DNA from: Dipetalonema caudispina
Lineage: Eukaryota; Nematoda; Chromadorea; Rhabditida; Onchocercidae
DNA: 64,000 nt
Direction: 5' to 3'
Assembly: GCA_013365325.1 (NCBI GenBank)
Contig: JABVXV010000038.1
Coordinates: 124,001-188,000 of the forward strand
Positions 14,270 through 25,720 of this stretch are shown here, piece by piece (position 1 is the stretch's first letter; each line of letters begins with the position of its first letter). A program made the translations under genes and the position numbers. The notes beneath the pieces are model-generated. The model had not been told where the DNA came from and did not search any database. It worked only from the letters and a program-made list of their open reading frames with translations.

Positions 14270-15449
14270 CAAAAAAAAAAAAAAAAAAACTTTTGCATAT
14301 TACAACAAAAAATGTCCTTTTTTTTTTTTCCTCCAGAAAAATTCGGAAACAAAAAAGGTATAAAATTGTTGAGAAAAAATTTGAAAGAAAAAAAAGAAAA
14401 AAGGAGAAAATTTTACGAATTGTGATTAAATTTGGCAATTTTGCTAAGTTTATATTTCACATAGGTCAAAATTGTTAAATAAACGAAACTCGTTTTGAAT
14501 TTTCTTTCCTTTCTCAACAAAACTGTTCTTTTGCAATGGAATGTTGTACGATTAAATAGAATAACACACATATATTTCTTCTATATATTGACGAAATTCT
14601 TTCATGCTTTTTTTTTTTCCTCACCTCCCAGGAAATTGAATGTTTTTCTGAAGCAACTGCTGAACGCATGTATCATATGTGCCCGGAAACATGCGGATTT
14701 TGCAACAATGTTTGCGCGGATTTGGCAACAAATTGCGCTGAATTGACTAATTATTGCATGTTTTCCTATTGGCATCAAGCGGTGATGCAATCCAGATGTC
14801 GTTTGACATGTTCATTTTGCAGGTTCCACTTTTTCGATTCATTTTCCTGATTGCAACAGATAACAAAGTGCAGTTTCTAAACCAGATACTGCACATATTT
14901 GCAAACTTTTAGTAACCATTGTTACTTTGATTGTAAAGCAATTATTCCAGCATGTTTACTTATTTGTTTAAAAAATGGCTATCCATTCCTGATTTGCATA
15001 CCTTACTGATCAAAATTTCATTACAAAATTCATCACCTTCCTATCCATACTGCAATGCTCCCTTTGGCTATCGTAAAGCTAGCTAATTTTTTGCATTTTG
15101 CAGAGTTTACGATCGAGAAAATTTCGAACCTGTTGATTGTTCGGATAACTTGAGCTACTGCAGATACATGAGGCATCTTTGTGAGCGGATTGAGCATCAG
15201 CAAAAGATGCGTGAAGACTGTTCCGATACATGCAACTTCTGCGATTATATTGAAACCGTATCGGATATTCCGACAGAATGCAACGATGCGGAAATAGACT
15301 GCAGCAGAAAGAGGCATTTATGTTACGTAGAGGGACGTCATAGTTACTATATGTGGCGTAACTGTAAGCGTACATGTGGCTATTGCCCCGAATATAACCT
15401 TAGCAACATGTCAACAGATGACGCTTATGATCCAAACTATTATTATTAG
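13655..15449 (+). CDS. Secreted protein with five ShKT (SXC) domains
   Basis: Four exons, 13655-13760, 14043-14218, 14632-14822 and 15104-15449, give 272 aa with all phases closing. Residues 1-18 form a signal peptide ending near FLAEA. Five six-cysteine ShKT modules follow at residues 38-74, 84-118, 122-157, 170-204 and 217-252, each ending in the C-x3-C-x2-C pattern. The last is followed by a short acidic, Tyr-rich tail. No enzyme domain is attached. ShKT modules are common in nematode secreted and cuticle-associated proteins. The name comes from a sea-anemone peptide and does not imply toxicity; I see no evidence for a channel-blocking role. The second module is split by a 413-base intron holding long poly(A) tracts. 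AATAAA is at 15740. Confidence 0.88.
14242..14289. repeat. Poly(A) tract in ShKT intron
   Basis: Two long A-runs interrupted by a single C, just after the second 5' splice site of the ShKT gene. Open frames read Lys or Phe runs through it. Confidence 0.85.
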
Positions 15450-15739
15450 TTCTCTGGTATTAATTATTACAGATTCAGATATCATTTCATACAATCATTA
15501 ACTTATACAAGCCAAATGGATAAATGTCACTTATATAACTTCCTGCTTATATCAATTTCATAAAAGCTATTTGTTTGTTTAAACAAATTCAAAGAACACA
15601 TTATTTGCGTCATCTTGATGAGCATATTATCAGCTTATCCGAATTTAATGAGAAAACCACTTTATTTACGTATCTTTAAATAATAATATCATTCTAATCA
15701 AGTAAATGTAAATGAGACATGAAATGTTTACATAATTTA

Positions 15740-15745
15740 AATAAA
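15740..15745 (+). terminator. Poly(A) signal AATAAA
   Basis: Hexamer about 290 bases past the ShKT stop. Confidence 0.45.
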
Positions 15746-16254
15746 GATATAACTTACTCACATATCTTTTAGAGAAGATATCATTTAATTATGAGAATTT
15801 AATGATGGTAAACATATATCAATATAACAATACGTACATGATTTTAATAAAAATATTACATAATCTTAGCAATGACTGTCACATTTACATAATTTCAATG
15901 CGTCGCTCACGTGAATGTGACTTTCGCAAACGTAAACTCACATTTCATACAACTACATCAAAAGCGTGCAAAACTTTTAATTCAAAAGCTCAAAGATCAG
16001 AGACGAATGAAATTTGCATATCGACGCAGTGGTACGAACTTTGATTTGTGTAAAGTTCGTAATGCTATTCTGGCAGCATGGATTGTATGCGTAAGTTGAG
16101 TGCTTCTGTGTTAGGATTATCCATTTTACGTAGTGGTAAAAGGTGTGTGGGTGTGCGTGAAGTGTACGTAATTGGGGACGTGTGTGGGCGTGATCCGGTA
16201 TGAAGGGGAATACTTGGTAAAGTTTTGATATCTACTTAATTTACGTTCTTAGTA

Positions 16255-16261
16255 ATTTCAG
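16255..16261 (+). promoter_or_regulatory. Possible trans-splice acceptor for RBM39
   Basis: AATTTCAG ends at 16261, 51 bases upstream of the RBM39 ATG, with no upstream exon visible. This is the pattern expected of a nematode outron acceptor. Confidence 0.4.
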
Positions 16262-16312
16262 CTGCATTCCACGTGACTTTATAGTATTACAGTTATTGCT
16301 GTCTCCGTAAGT

Positions 16313-19300
16313 ATGGGTGAACCGGAGGACGTCGATGCAATGCTTGAGGAGGCGCTTGACAAAATTGAAGATGTAAGTGTAATTTCGTTTCTTTGATTGC
16401 GAAACTACTGATAAACTTGTTTATGGGTGTGGGTAAATGAAGCGTGGAAAACATATGGTGGGACCAAAAAAAAGAAAAAAGTGTTTCTACGACATTAGTG
16501 ATTGTTGGTACTGTAATCGTTATGTTTCGTGTAACATTTTCATTGCATTGCTGCTTTTAGGTGTCTTTAGTGTGTAAATATGGATTGATTGGTTAGCATA
16601 TTATCACTCGAATCAAATTTTTTCTTCATTCGTGATTGTACCAAGTTTTTGCACGAAGTAGTTTATTTAATGTGAACATTATAAGAAGTTTTTATTTTCA
16701 AGACTTCTTTGGAAAAGAGTTGCAAGGAATAATTCCGATTATTTTTTTTTCTTTTCAGTCCGATCGAAATTACGGTCATGGGCATGCGGAACCAATGGCA
16801 GCATTGATACGGGGTGAATTACCGAAGAAAGAGGAACCATCCGGCGAAGAAGGTGGTGAGGAAACACCCAATGCAGCCAATGGTACAAAAAAAATGGATG
16901 TTGAGGATGGAACGGCATTGTCGCAGAGTAAGAAAAAGAAAGAGAGCAATGAACATAAGAAGCGATCTCGTTCCAGGTCTAGGTAGGTCAAAAACAAATG
17001 AAAAAGAAATTTTCCCTACCAGTAATTTTGCTTTTTTTCTGTTAATCTTTGAGTATATGTTTATTTCAGCAACCTTTGTAGACAGCACCTCACAGGGTGA
17101 AAGGAATTCAGAACTGTTGCAGGAATTCATTTCCAGATCTTTTATAAGTGATGGTATGGGTGCGTGCTTTCATTTACCAATGTCTTTTTTATATATTTTT
17201 CGTCTCTATACAAGTTAGGTAGCCGCGTTCCTCGAGCAATTATAGAAGCTGTGGCGGTTTTTGAAAGCTGTTTTTCTAAATTTTTTTGTAGTTTTTTCTT
17301 AAATACTGAATTGTGTAAGCGTTTCTTTATAGAACAAATAAGCTTTTTCTCCCAAATTGAACTAGCCCTATTACCCCGCCCTTAGTAATGAGTTACATTT
17401 TCCAGTGGTTTATTGTGGATTTTCCAAACTGGGGTTTGGCGAAAGTGGAGCTATTTGATTCCTTTCACAGCATGAATTCTTGTTACATTATGACCTGTCT
17501 AATTGTTAGTTAGATTCCGGTAGTAATTCAGTGAGAATTTCTTACTGAAAATAAAGGACTTGGAATTTTTAGACGTACGGTAATGTATATCCGTGTTTAA
17601 CGTTATTTGACGGACTTGCCGTATCTGCGACTTAATCTGGAAGCCACAAATGAGTGCAGAAATAATAAGTAATTAAAAACCATAATTTAAGTCGAATCGT
17701 CGTTGTAGAGTCATAAAATCGATTGATACAGCTCTGTGTCACCTTATACCTTCTGCATTATAATGATGAACAAAGCTCGATCGATGTTTCGGGAAACTGT
17801 TTGCTTCTTGTTGGAAACTGAATGAGGATGAATTGAAAATGTGGACGATGAGGTACGCGAGAATGTCGTATATGTGTTGATGCCTATCAATGCAGTCGGA
17901 GCGCGCCGCCTCTCTCCTTTTTCATTTCACTTTGTTTGACGGAAAGAAATGTATTTCCTGAAATAAGACGTTTCGACATACAGTTGAAACTTTTTTAAAG
18001 TACTCTCAAAACTGGTTGGCGCGCTCCAGGTGTTACAGGCATAACACGATGTCATGTGGCGTTATGGACGATTGGAAACACTGGATCATTTCTCGCCTTC
18101 ATTCCACTTCTGCAGTTGTCCCATGAGTATCAGATATTTCAACTCCAGCGAGCTTAATTTTGCAATTTATGATGAATTTGTGTTTTTCTACAATATTTTT
18201 CAGCAATGATTTCCCACAGTTCTTGCTTTTAACTAAATGATCTTTGGCTTTTTCGTTTTAATATCTCTACGATTACAGATCTTCCTCTCGTAGCCGTTCC
18301 CGCAGCCGTGATAAAGATAAGGAGAAAAAAAAGCGACGCAGAAGTTCAAGCCGTGATCATAAAAAGAAGTCTCGGTCAGTGATTTTGGAATAGTTCTGCT
18401 CTCTCACCCTGTTAGCTCTGTAAACAGATGATTAAGGGTGCTTACTAAGGATTTCACGATTGTAACGAACTGATCAGTGATTTTTTTGCTCAGCTTTTTC
18501 AAATGTGTCAATGGTAGAACATCAAAGTGCCTTTTCCTGTACTCATAGTAATGCATGGGTGACCTAAAAAAATAATGAATCCTCTCCAGTAATACTAATC
18601 TGCAATGCTACCTTAGTTATTGATTGGATGTTAGCGGTGAATTCCGATTTGAGGAATGTGTGTTGGAATATGAACTGATCAGAATAGTCATGATTCTTTT
18701 TTAGTTCACGTTCAAGGTCGCGTAGACACAGCTCCCGTAAGCGCAGCCATTCTCGTCGTCGATCACGGTACATTTCATCTTTTGTTTGATTCTTAAAGTA
18801 AATGCTCAGAGTAACAACTAGAGCTGAAATTGTTTTGCATTTGCAAGTCATGAAAGCAGGTGGTACCTGACATCCCATTTCTTTGAGCCGATATTCTTTA
18901 TTGTTCGTATAAAAATTTCGGCACCCACCGTTATTTGATATTTGATCAAGCATTCAGTAGTACAAAGGAATAGGTTATCTCCATTTAAAATTACCCTGTT
19001 TTGTGCTGTTTTATTGGTATTCTAGCTCAGGTACTTTTTGATTTAATGTGTTTCGAGATATTGTAAATGTTGGCATCTTTATGTTTGATTGTAGTTCAAG
19101 AGATCGTCATCGTCGTTCAAGATCGCGTCGACATTCAAGATCGAGATCGCGTGACCGTAGACGACGTTCGCGGTCCAGGGAGCGTAGGCGAAGAAGCCCA
19201 TCATGGTGATTTCTGTAACTTCTTCTTAAACAAAAAAATTTCTTGTCAAAAATTTGTTCAACACTAAACAAAAAAATTTCTTGTCAAAAGTTTGTTCAAC

Positions 19301-22300
19301 ACTATCATATAGCTCAGATGATGAAACAAAGAAAAAAGTAGAATCAAAATTTTATCACAGGTCACGACCTCGTGTGCTTGACCATCGTGATCGTCGTGGA
19401 TTCTCTCCACCATGGAGGCGTTCACCACCTCGTGGACCACGTCTACCAGGACCCGAAAGACGCGATGTGTAAGTTCTTAAAATCTCATTTGCTTAACCGT
19501 CGATTATAAAGTACTGGTTTATTTCGGGATTCACATCCTTATGTTTGATGCATTCATGAAGTAAAGTTTTTAGGATGCCGTTTACTGCACGTCGTTCACC
19601 ACCTCCGAATGCAAAAATGGATATGACATCTGAAGAACGTGATCAGCGTACTGTGTTCATCCTGCAGGTAATTCATATATTGTCCATTAAGGAAGTGTAT
19701 ATTTTTCTCATCTGATAATCTTAGTTTTTATAGAATTTAGGAATTTTTGTAGCAGAATGTTTGGAAGGGAATGCTTTCAGATAGCAAAGGAAACTCGACC
19801 ACGTGATCTGGAAGAATTCTTCTCTAGCGTTGGACATGTACGCGATGTGCGAATTATTACAGATTCAAAAACTCGACGATCAAAGGGAATTTGTTATGTG
19901 GAATTTTGGGAAATTGAAAGTGTTAATTTGGTTAGTGATTGTTTTGCGTATGGGTACTATTGTGTTTACTAGAACTCATATGTTATTTGTTTTCAATACT
20001 TTTGTACAACTCCTAATTACAAATCTTGCGTTCGACATTTCTGTATCAAATAAATTAATCTTTGTTGGCATTCTATACATATGTAGCATAGTTTCTAAAG
20101 TTGAACTTGTAAACTCCAGAGCTTCAATTTTTTGTGTTGAAATTTCGTGACTTTCCGACCTCATCAATGGCAGTATTTAAATAAGTCGCGAAATGAACTT
20201 AGAATTTTGTTTTTGGTCGGAATTTTATTTCATGTTTCATGGAATTCCAAAGGTATACATTTGTATTTTCAGGCTCTTGCACTAAATGGGCAGAAATTAC
20301 TTGGTGCGCCTTTGGTAATCCAGCCAACATTGGCTGAGAGGAACCGCGCAGCTAACAACACCGTTGGTGGGACGCTTGGTTTCGGTCCTACAAACACCAC
20401 GGGTCCACTGAAGCTTTATGTTGGCCAGTTGCATACAAGTATAACGGAGGATATGTTAGGAAGGATTTTCGATCCATTTGGAAAGGTATATTGTGAGAGC
20501 GCTGGTCATTCTATATTTATTTCATTTAATGCATTACTCGGAATAACGTATTACAGATCGAGAATCTGGAAATTGCAACCGATCTCAGTGGCGTTTCCAA
20601 AGGATATGCATATGTCACGGTATATTTAATTATCAATTTTATCGAAAAAGACTGAAAAGGTCTTCCTATTTTACGAATTTTTCATTCTTTACAATGCAAG
20701 TTCGTCTAACTTAGTGATAGTTGTTAGCATGTAAGCTTTTCAGTTCCGACATGCAGATGATGGTAAAAGAGCCATGGAACAAATGAATGGTTTTGAATTA
20801 GCAGGTCGCCCAATGAAGGTATAGGTTGATTCAATTTCACACATTGCATCTTCCGGACGACATATTGTTTCATGCATCATCATTTTACATAAATCTATGA
20901 AAGTTTGGAAAGTGTGCTGACTTCAAATTCTTTAAATGAAATTGCAATGTTTTTTTTTTTTTTTTTTTTTTTTTGGAGTTTATTTATAAAATATACACCA
21001 ACGTGAAATCATGTGGAATTCTTTATATTTTAGGTTTGCTCTGTTGAAGGAGATGAACTGCCGCCACCAGTCCCTCAACGGACGCTTGATACTGATGATG
21101 CGGACAGGCGTGGTATTGATTTAGGGACGAGCGGTCGTTTGCATCTGATGGCTAAACTAGCCGAAGGTAGTGTTTCACAGTTTTGTATTCATGTGTATGG
21201 TCTTACCTTTTTCCTTCGATGCGGTTAAAATGCTTGTTTTTCATGCACAACTGTTAAAAATTGAGGAGTTATAATGTTTTTTAAATAGTACAATGCTTGA
21301 GCAATGTTTTTGTGGGAAGATTGACATTAGTGTGCTGTTTGAATTCTATGATCTCGTTCGAAAATATCACTTTCAGTCATAATGTTAACTAAATGTAATC
21401 GTCATTGATCAGCATGGATTTCCAAGATATGACTTTCATCATGATAGAATTCATCTGTGACAAAGTCTCATTCTAGAGGAAGGACTAAGTTGGTTATATC
21501 TATAACTCATGCACTTCATTTTTACTATTGATGATTTAATAAATTGCAGGAAGCGGTTTGGAATTACCGAAAAGTGCCAAAGAAATACTAGCACAAAATC
21601 AACAGCAATTGGAGAGCGTCACTGCCACAGGTCCTACGATTCCACCAATTGCAACGCAGTGCTTTATGCTTTCTAACATGTTTGATCCATCTCAGTAAGT
21701 AAACTTACATCTTATGGTTTAATCAGTTTTTCAAGAAAGAAGCGATTTGCACGAAGATTCGGAAGTTCAGTGTTGCACTAAAATAGAACTGCTTGTTATG
21801 GAATTAATGTTTTTATTTCTACAGGGAAACGGGTGAAACTTGGGCTGATGAAGTACGAGATGACGTTATAGAAGAGTGTGCAAAGAACGGAGGTAAATCA
21901 TTCTCTGCATTCAGTCTTATAATTTTTACTTAATTTGAGTATCAAAGATGAAATGAAATGAAATGAATTGCGGAACAAAAATTGAATGAAAATGAAAGTG
22001 CCAGTCTTACAGGAGTATTGCATATATTCGTCGACAAAGCTTCCCCGAATGGCAATGTTTATGTGAAATGTCCTTCTGTAGCTGCCGCTTTCAAATCAGT
22101 GAACGCATTACATGGGCGATGGTTTTCAGGTTTTTAACTCTCTTACTCGCCTGTACAGTAAAATAGGTCACTTATGTATTTTTGTTACTATTATTACCTG
22201 TACATTAAATTTTTTGGTACAGCAAATCAATGATTTACTCAATATCCCGTTGGACAGAAGTGTAGTACTAACATAACATATGCGCTCTATATTACAGGCA

Positions 22301-22437
22301 AAGTAATCACAGCCAATTATGTTCCGGTCGCAAGCTACTCACAGTTGTTCCCAGATTCAGTTGTTGCGCGAGAACCTATTCTATCAGCCGTAAAACCACC
22401 AATTGCAGCTGCAACTATGCCAGGTGTCGGTTACTGA
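16313..22437 (+). CDS. rbm-39: RNA-binding protein 39 (CAPER-alpha) splicing factor
   Basis: Exons 16313-16372, 16759-16982, 18279-18374, 18705-18767, 19095-19205, 19361-19468, 19574-19667, 19781-19930, 20273-20485, 20557-20619, 20744-20818, 21034-21166, 21550-21694, 21825-21892, 22013-22129 and 22298-22437 close in phase to 619 aa. Order: short acidic N-terminus; Arg/Ser-rich domain (about residues 90-215); linker TSEERDQRTVF; RRM1 (about 245-320); RRM2 (about 348-420, KLYVGQLH); conserved segment GIDLGTSGRLHLMAKLAEG; C-terminal UHM domain with a GRWF (RxF) motif at 569-572 and AxYVP near the end. RBM39 is a nuclear spliceosome-associated factor whose UHM binds ULM motifs of SF3B1/U2AF-type partners. 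Alternative acceptors at 19313 and 19361 change the RS region. The 1.3-kb second intron shows no extra coding exon. Identification is very secure. Confidence 0.95.
19227..19304. repeat. 38-bp tandem duplication in RBM39 intron
   Basis: Two adjacent copies of a 38-base unit starting TAAACAAAAAAATTTCTTGT, 19227-19264 and 19265-19302, differ at about one base. They lie between the 19205 donor and the two competing acceptors. Confidence 0.9.
19313..19360 (+). other. Optional 48-nt exon extension in RBM39
   Basis: An acceptor ending at 19312 would add exactly 16 in-frame codons (CSDDETKKKVESKFYH) before the main acceptor at 19360. Both give open reading with the preceding phase-2 exon; the short form reads PSWSRPRV across the junction. 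Confidence 0.55.
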
Positions 22438-24156
22438 AAGGATATTTTTTTTGCCGTTGTTCAGGAAAGGTTTCCTTTTTCTATTGATGTGAATATTTTC
22501 CTTGTTCGTTTTTCCAATTTGTTTTTCTTCGTTATATGTTGATGTTTTTGATTTATCTTTAAAGCCTGAAACTTCCTTCATTTACCAATTTTTACCAAGC
22601 TTGCACTTGCTATGGAATTGAGGAAAAACTTTCATTAAAATAATACTTTAATGAAAGGTTTTCTAGAAAATTCGAAAAATCCTATTTTATAGATTAATGC
22701 TTCTGGATATTGTTTTTCAGGTTTTGAGGTTTTCTCTTTGCTTTTGCTCTGGCTGTGACATTAGCTTCTCCAACATATTACCGTTTTGTGCAAAATATCA
22801 CTAGAGGTTCAAATTTTAATTCTGTTCTGCTTCAGTACAGATCGGGAAAATATGCCTTTAAATAACTGAGCATCTCCATACCATCGTATTGTTTTGCCAG
22901 AAGACTGTTGTCAGAATCAGTAGATGGTTCTGGATATTGAGACATTAACCATAGAGATTAGTGAAAGGTGTTTGTATGGTCAATGATCCAAGGCTGAACT
23001 ATCCAAAATGAATAAGCTATCCTAATTCATTGTCTGTTTATGTCTCAAACGAAATAGTTTCGTTTTAATCGTGCATGGAAAAGAATATTTTTATCGCAAA
23101 GTATATGGTTCATTATAAAGAATCCTTATATTTGATACTGATTTTTCTTGTGCTATGCCTCCCATCAGATATTTTTTCCTTTTAAATTTATGTTGTTTGT
23201 GGTTATGAAAATAAGTGGAATGTTGTTTTCAGCCAAGATTTTCGAAAACATTATACAATTGGAATAATTCTGAAATCAGTGTGTATTTTCAGGACAATGT
23301 CTAATATTAAACTTGAGGGCTGAAATCAATCACCAAACTTCGGCAGTTTGCAAATCTGTAATTCATGTTGTGAACTGGGAATGGATAGACCTGATTGATT
23401 TTTCTGTTGTAAAGGGTAAAGTTGATCTTTCATTAACCACACTATCAAAATTGTCCGCTCATCTAGTGCAGAAGTTTAGTGAGAAGTTTATACACTGGGC
23501 ACTTTGTTATCATTTTTTAGAGATTCATAATGATGATCATTATGTCTTTGGTTTCACCTGGATAAGACCTACCTGATCTTTGTCGGTTAACTTACGGTGA
23601 TGGTTCTTCCTCTACCCTTTGCCTCTTGGGGGAATTTTACACTGTGTTTTAATACCGCTCAAGTGTTTAAGCTCTAGTCAGACGTCTTGATAAGTGTTCA
23701 GTTACGGACGATTAATTTTATACCAAATACTTTGGAGACTGTGCAAGTTGTTCATGTTCGTTATTTTGTTCGGCATATAATTTCCAACGCTTGGTATGTT
23801 GCGTCACATGAAGTATTTTATAACATTCACTGGAATTGTTTCTCAGTGACAAGAAATATTTCTCACCATGGGAAGTTTAGAGTACGATTCTCAGCCTCTT
23901 CCTCAGAATCCCTTCTCCCTTTCCTCCTCTTCCTATATTTTTTGTTTTACTTTCTACACAGAGCGGAGTTTCGCGTGAAGAAGTATTTATTCACTGAGTT
24001 TGCAAATATTGTGACAGTTAAATTTCCCTAAAGTTTTAAATATGTTGTTCATTTTCTAGAAGTATTTTGGGAATTGCAAATAAATTTTGTCTGAAGTTCA
24101 GGGAACAGATATAAAATTATGAATAATTGCACGGTATCTCACGTCAAAATGAATGG
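22438..24156. other. RBM39 3' region and spacer
   Basis: No supportable gene. Single open frames at 23313-23576 and 23687-24031 have no conserved motif and no splice-linked neighbour. Part of this is likely RBM39 3' UTR. Confidence 0.5.
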
Positions 24157-24330
24157 ATGGATCTCATCGGTGCACAGCAGAAGCACTGTGGTATATTGTT
24201 CGATAAAGATGTTACGCTCCCACCAATAGGTATCAGGCCAGGCGACATTACCAAATTAACTGCATTTTGCATCTTGATGGCTGGTTTGGTGGGGTTTGTA
24301 TCGGCCGGAGTAACAGTTTTTGAAGCCTGA
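24157..24330 (+). CDS. Possible small single-pass membrane protein
   Basis: A 57-residue open frame from ATG 24157 reads a polar N-terminal half with a Pro-rich turn (TLPPIGIRPGD) and one Gly-rich hydrophobic segment (residues about 34-54) ending GVTVFEA. The composition looks more protein-like than surrounding random frames. A TTCAG acceptor lies about 60 bases upstream. Against it, three out-of-frame ATGs (24119, 24149, 24153) precede the start on any transcript from that acceptor, so leaky scanning would be needed. No family was recognised. Confidence 0.3.
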   Translation: MDLIGAQQKHCGILFDKDVTLPPIGIRPGDITKLTAFCILMAGLVGFVSAGVTVFEA

Positions 24331-25173
24331 AATTAAACTGTAGTGGAGTTGACATTTAACTATATTTGATTTATTCCGTAATTCTGATTTGCAAATGTTT
24401 CTGAACTGACCCTTTTTTTTCGGAGAAGTGAAGCATGAGAAGGTTTGGGATGGGTCTGTATGGGTGGCTTATTCGGATCGAATGCAAATAATATACCGCT
24501 TACTTCATCCTGGAATTGTGAATCTATATGAGGTGGACTTCACAATCGAACATTTATACGGTAAAGAGCTGACTTGAAAGCAGTATCGAGCCATATCAGA
24601 TACTGCAAACTTTATTAGTAATTTGATTTGCAATCCAAGCATTGGAAACAAACAACTGAGGTAGTTTGATGCCGTGCGGCGATCTTGCAGCAAGTATTGC
24701 AGGAATTTTCACTAGAGGTCGCAGTAAATCGGCAAAATTCTCGCATTAGTTGATTTGATGGATTTCCTGCAGAGAAAAACTAATAGCTTCTAGAATAAGG
24801 AAGAAAATATTCAATTTTTCTTACTTTCTAATTTTTAGCATCAATTTTTTGCTGACCAGATGATATGATAACTTAGTTAGGTGAAAATATGATTCATTCC
24901 AACTGGGAAATGTTTCAAATTACTATCCATTTTGTAAATTCGTTGGAAAATTTGCTGCTGAGCTAATGGAAATGAATTGTTTTTTACCTGTTCCTAATGC
25001 GAATGATCCATGTGCTGAGCAATAAAATTCTGAAAATTTTGTAATTTGGAATTTCTTAAGATACTATAATTAAAATGCCATATTTTACTATTGAAGCTTA
25101 CATCCTCATTTTCATCAGCTATTGAAAACATTCATCTAGATTTATTTCTTCACACGTTTCAAATATTACAAAT
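24331..25173. other. Intergenic region
   Basis: No coding chain was seen. The region lies between the small plus-strand ORF and the last exon of the minus-strand secreted gene. Confidence 0.55.
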
Positions 25174-25440
25174 TCAATGATGATGGACTACTAAAATCGA
25201 TTGATTGCTAAATTTCAAATAAAAAATGAAATAAAACTTACGATCAAGCGCAAATGGTACTGTACTACTGCATGATGCCGGTGGATAACATGATGTATAA
25301 GGATAGTAATCTGATGGAGTATAGCCATATGTATAAGCAAATGTTGGTGCTTCACTGTACAATACTGGTATCGGTGGTGGTGGTGGATACCAATGTGCTT
25401 CGCCAGTTTCATTTTTCACTATGCTTGATATATTTCCCTA

Positions 25441-25471
<31 letters not shown>

Positions 25472-25720
25472 ATAATTGTTATTATTTTTTTGTAAAATCT
25501 ATTTTCAAAATTAAAAATTTAAATTCCAAAGAATGGGAAATTTTTGACTACTAAAATGAAAAATTAATAAATTAATGAATAAATGGATATGTTAAACATT
25601 TAAAAAATAATTTTTTCTTCTTCGTCGTCATTTTCTTCTTTATTTAACAAATCAAACCTTTGGTAGCACAGTTGAATGGGCAATTCCTAAGATTGAGAGT
25701 AAAACTAGCAGTAACAACAT
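25174..25720 (-). CDS. Small secreted Pro/Tyr-rich protein
   Basis: Minus-strand exons 25720-25658, 25437-25242 and 25190-25174 join in phase 0 then 1 to give 91 aa. The first exon is a Leu-rich signal peptide (MLLLLVLLSILGIAHS). The second carries a KNETGE motif, then WYPPPPP and a Tyr/Pro/Ser-rich stretch. The last exon is short; an alternative acceptor a few bases upstream would give a slightly different 5-residue end. A long T-run on the coding strand forms the second exon's polypyrimidine tract. The gene resembles the start of the divergently transcribed gene at 27959: signal-peptide exon, then an exon beginning close to KN[EQ]TGE. Family and function are not recognised. Confidence 0.6.

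Larger units (their letters stand above)
15450..16312. other. Intergenic region and RBM39 upstream region
   Basis: Holds the ShKT 3' UTR and the region upstream of RBM39. GC content and GT-rich elements rise at about 16130-16210. Overlapping open frames at 15802-16099 show no family features. Confidence 0.55.

Noticed and set aside
23313..24031. Two single open frames downstream of RBM39
   Set aside because: No motif or conserved feature; most likely 3' UTR or spacer.
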